Shown here in pieces: positions 63,821 to 64,000 of a stretch of DNA of 64,000 bases. The translations under genes were made by a program, and so were the position numbers. The DNA is taken from NCBI GenBank assembly GCA_016297895.1, contig JAEDFS010000002.1, positions 50,826-114,825 on the forward strand. The letters run 5' to 3'. How positions within the stretch are numbered: the first letter of the stretch is position 1; each line of letters starts with the position of its first letter. The notes under the pieces were generated by a model. The model ran no database searches. It was not told where the DNA came from and saw nothing but the letters and a program-made list of their open reading frames with translations. This DNA comes from Marvinbryantia sp. (GTDB lineage: Bacteria; Bacillota; Clostridia; Lachnospirales; Lachnospiraceae).

Positions 63821-63846
63821 TTTTGGTCAGAGCAATCTGACCAAAA
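63821..63846. terminator. Hairpin between tetR and the MFS gene
   Basis: TTTTGGTCAGA pairs perfectly with TCTGACCAAAA across GCAA. It has A-runs on both sides, so T-tails exist only in the minus-strand sense; on the plus strand termination would be weak. Confidence 0.5.
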
Positions 63847-63856
63847 AATATCACCT

Positions 63857-63877
63857 ATACATACCGACGGTATGTAT
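63857..63877 (+). promoter_or_regulatory. TetR operator before the MFS gene
   Basis: The perfect palindrome CATACCGACGGTATG, extended on both sides by ATA/TAT, matches the operator at 63071-63089. It lies 20 bp before the MFS start codon. Confidence 0.75.
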
Positions 63878-63896
63878 GAAATTAAAGGAGGAAAAC

Positions 63897-64000
63897 ATGA
63901 AAAATCGAAATTTTGTAATGGTAGTAGTGGGGCAGATTATATCTCTGTTTGGTAATGCAATTTTAAGATTTGCATTACCGCTGTATCTGTTAAGTGAGAC
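63897..64000 (+). CDS. MFS transporter, 3'-partial
   Basis: Only the first 34 residues are in the window: MKNRNFVMVVVGQIISLFGN, then FALPLYLLSE. This is the first helix of a major facilitator superfamily exporter. AAAGGAGG precedes the ATG. Regulated by the adjacent TetR protein through the operator at 63857-63877. Substrate unknown. Confidence 0.75.
   Translation, partial: MKNRNFVMVVVGQIISLFGNAILRFALPLYLLSE

Overview
The window reads as chromosomal DNA of a Gram-positive, spore-forming anaerobe of the Clostridia, most likely family Lachnospiraceae (a Blautia/Dorea/Mediterraneibacter-like gut organism). Grounds: strong AGGAGG ribosome binding sites, sigma-A promoters of the TTGACA-17-TATGAT type, a valine T-box leader, a CIRCE heat-shock operator, AddAB rather than RecBCD, the rapZ-whiA-HPr(Crh) cluster, a spore-cortex type LysM/GH18 hydrolase, DegV, WhiA and bacteriohemerythrins. 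The genus cannot be fixed from sequence reading alone. No rRNA or tRNA gene, intact insertion sequence or CRISPR array was seen.

Layout. 1-8.4 kb: a GNAT acetyltransferase, a methionine ABC importer (metQ-metN-metI), 4-alpha-glucanotransferase malQ, and the ECF energising module ecfA1-ecfA2-ecfT followed by truA. 8.4-10.1 kb: a minus-strand CYTH/XRE pair behind a structured leader, and a DJ-1 family gene. 10.2-18.5 kb: proteostasis block tig-clpP-clpX-lon-engB, then a sodium symporter and a NUDIX protein. 18.6-24.2 kb: an AT-richer accessory stretch with a small type I toxin-like gene, ACT and HD domain proteins, a cluster of GACCCC/GGGGTC hairpins, a DMT permease, a CDF-like protein and degV. 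24.3-29.3 kb: a Cys-less asparagine synthetase-like protein, a MATE exporter, a YfcC permease and a VanX-type D-Ala-D-Ala dipeptidase. 29.3-31.6 kb: CIRCE-controlled hsp20 and a dnaJ-like gene, and a YczE-type membrane protein. 31.6-36.7 kb: LysM-GH18 hydrolase, TIGR01440 protein, a flavodoxin remnant, the split ThrE exporter, a hemerythrin and a decayed oxalate decarboxylase.

36.8-55.7 kb is a conserved housekeeping run: T-box-valS, addB-addA, a GtrA-YfhO membrane fusion, an aminotransferase, murB-rapZ-whiA-Crh-like HPr, a CmpB-type membrane protein and a second hemerythrin. 55.7-60.7 kb is a five-gene minus-strand operon: circularly permuted ATP-grasp, alpha-E, transglutaminase-like protein and two aspartoacylase-like M14 proteins (one lacking metal ligands), preceded by a promoter and an intrinsic terminator in the leader. 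60.7-64 kb is accessory again: a frameshifted leucine-rich-repeat remnant, a CPBP/winged-helix pair with a duplicated palindromic operator, a palindromic repeat next to a methyltransferase remnant, and a TetR/MFS pair sharing one operator sequence; the MFS gene runs off the end.

The points most worth a second look are a 68-bp structured repeat found twice in the same position upstream of minus-strand genes (9295-9362 and 32896-32963), the ATP-grasp/alpha-E/transglutaminase/M14 operon with its leader terminator, the HPr/Crh homologue with Glu at position 15, the type I toxin locus, and the hairpin cluster at 20.8-21.0 kb.
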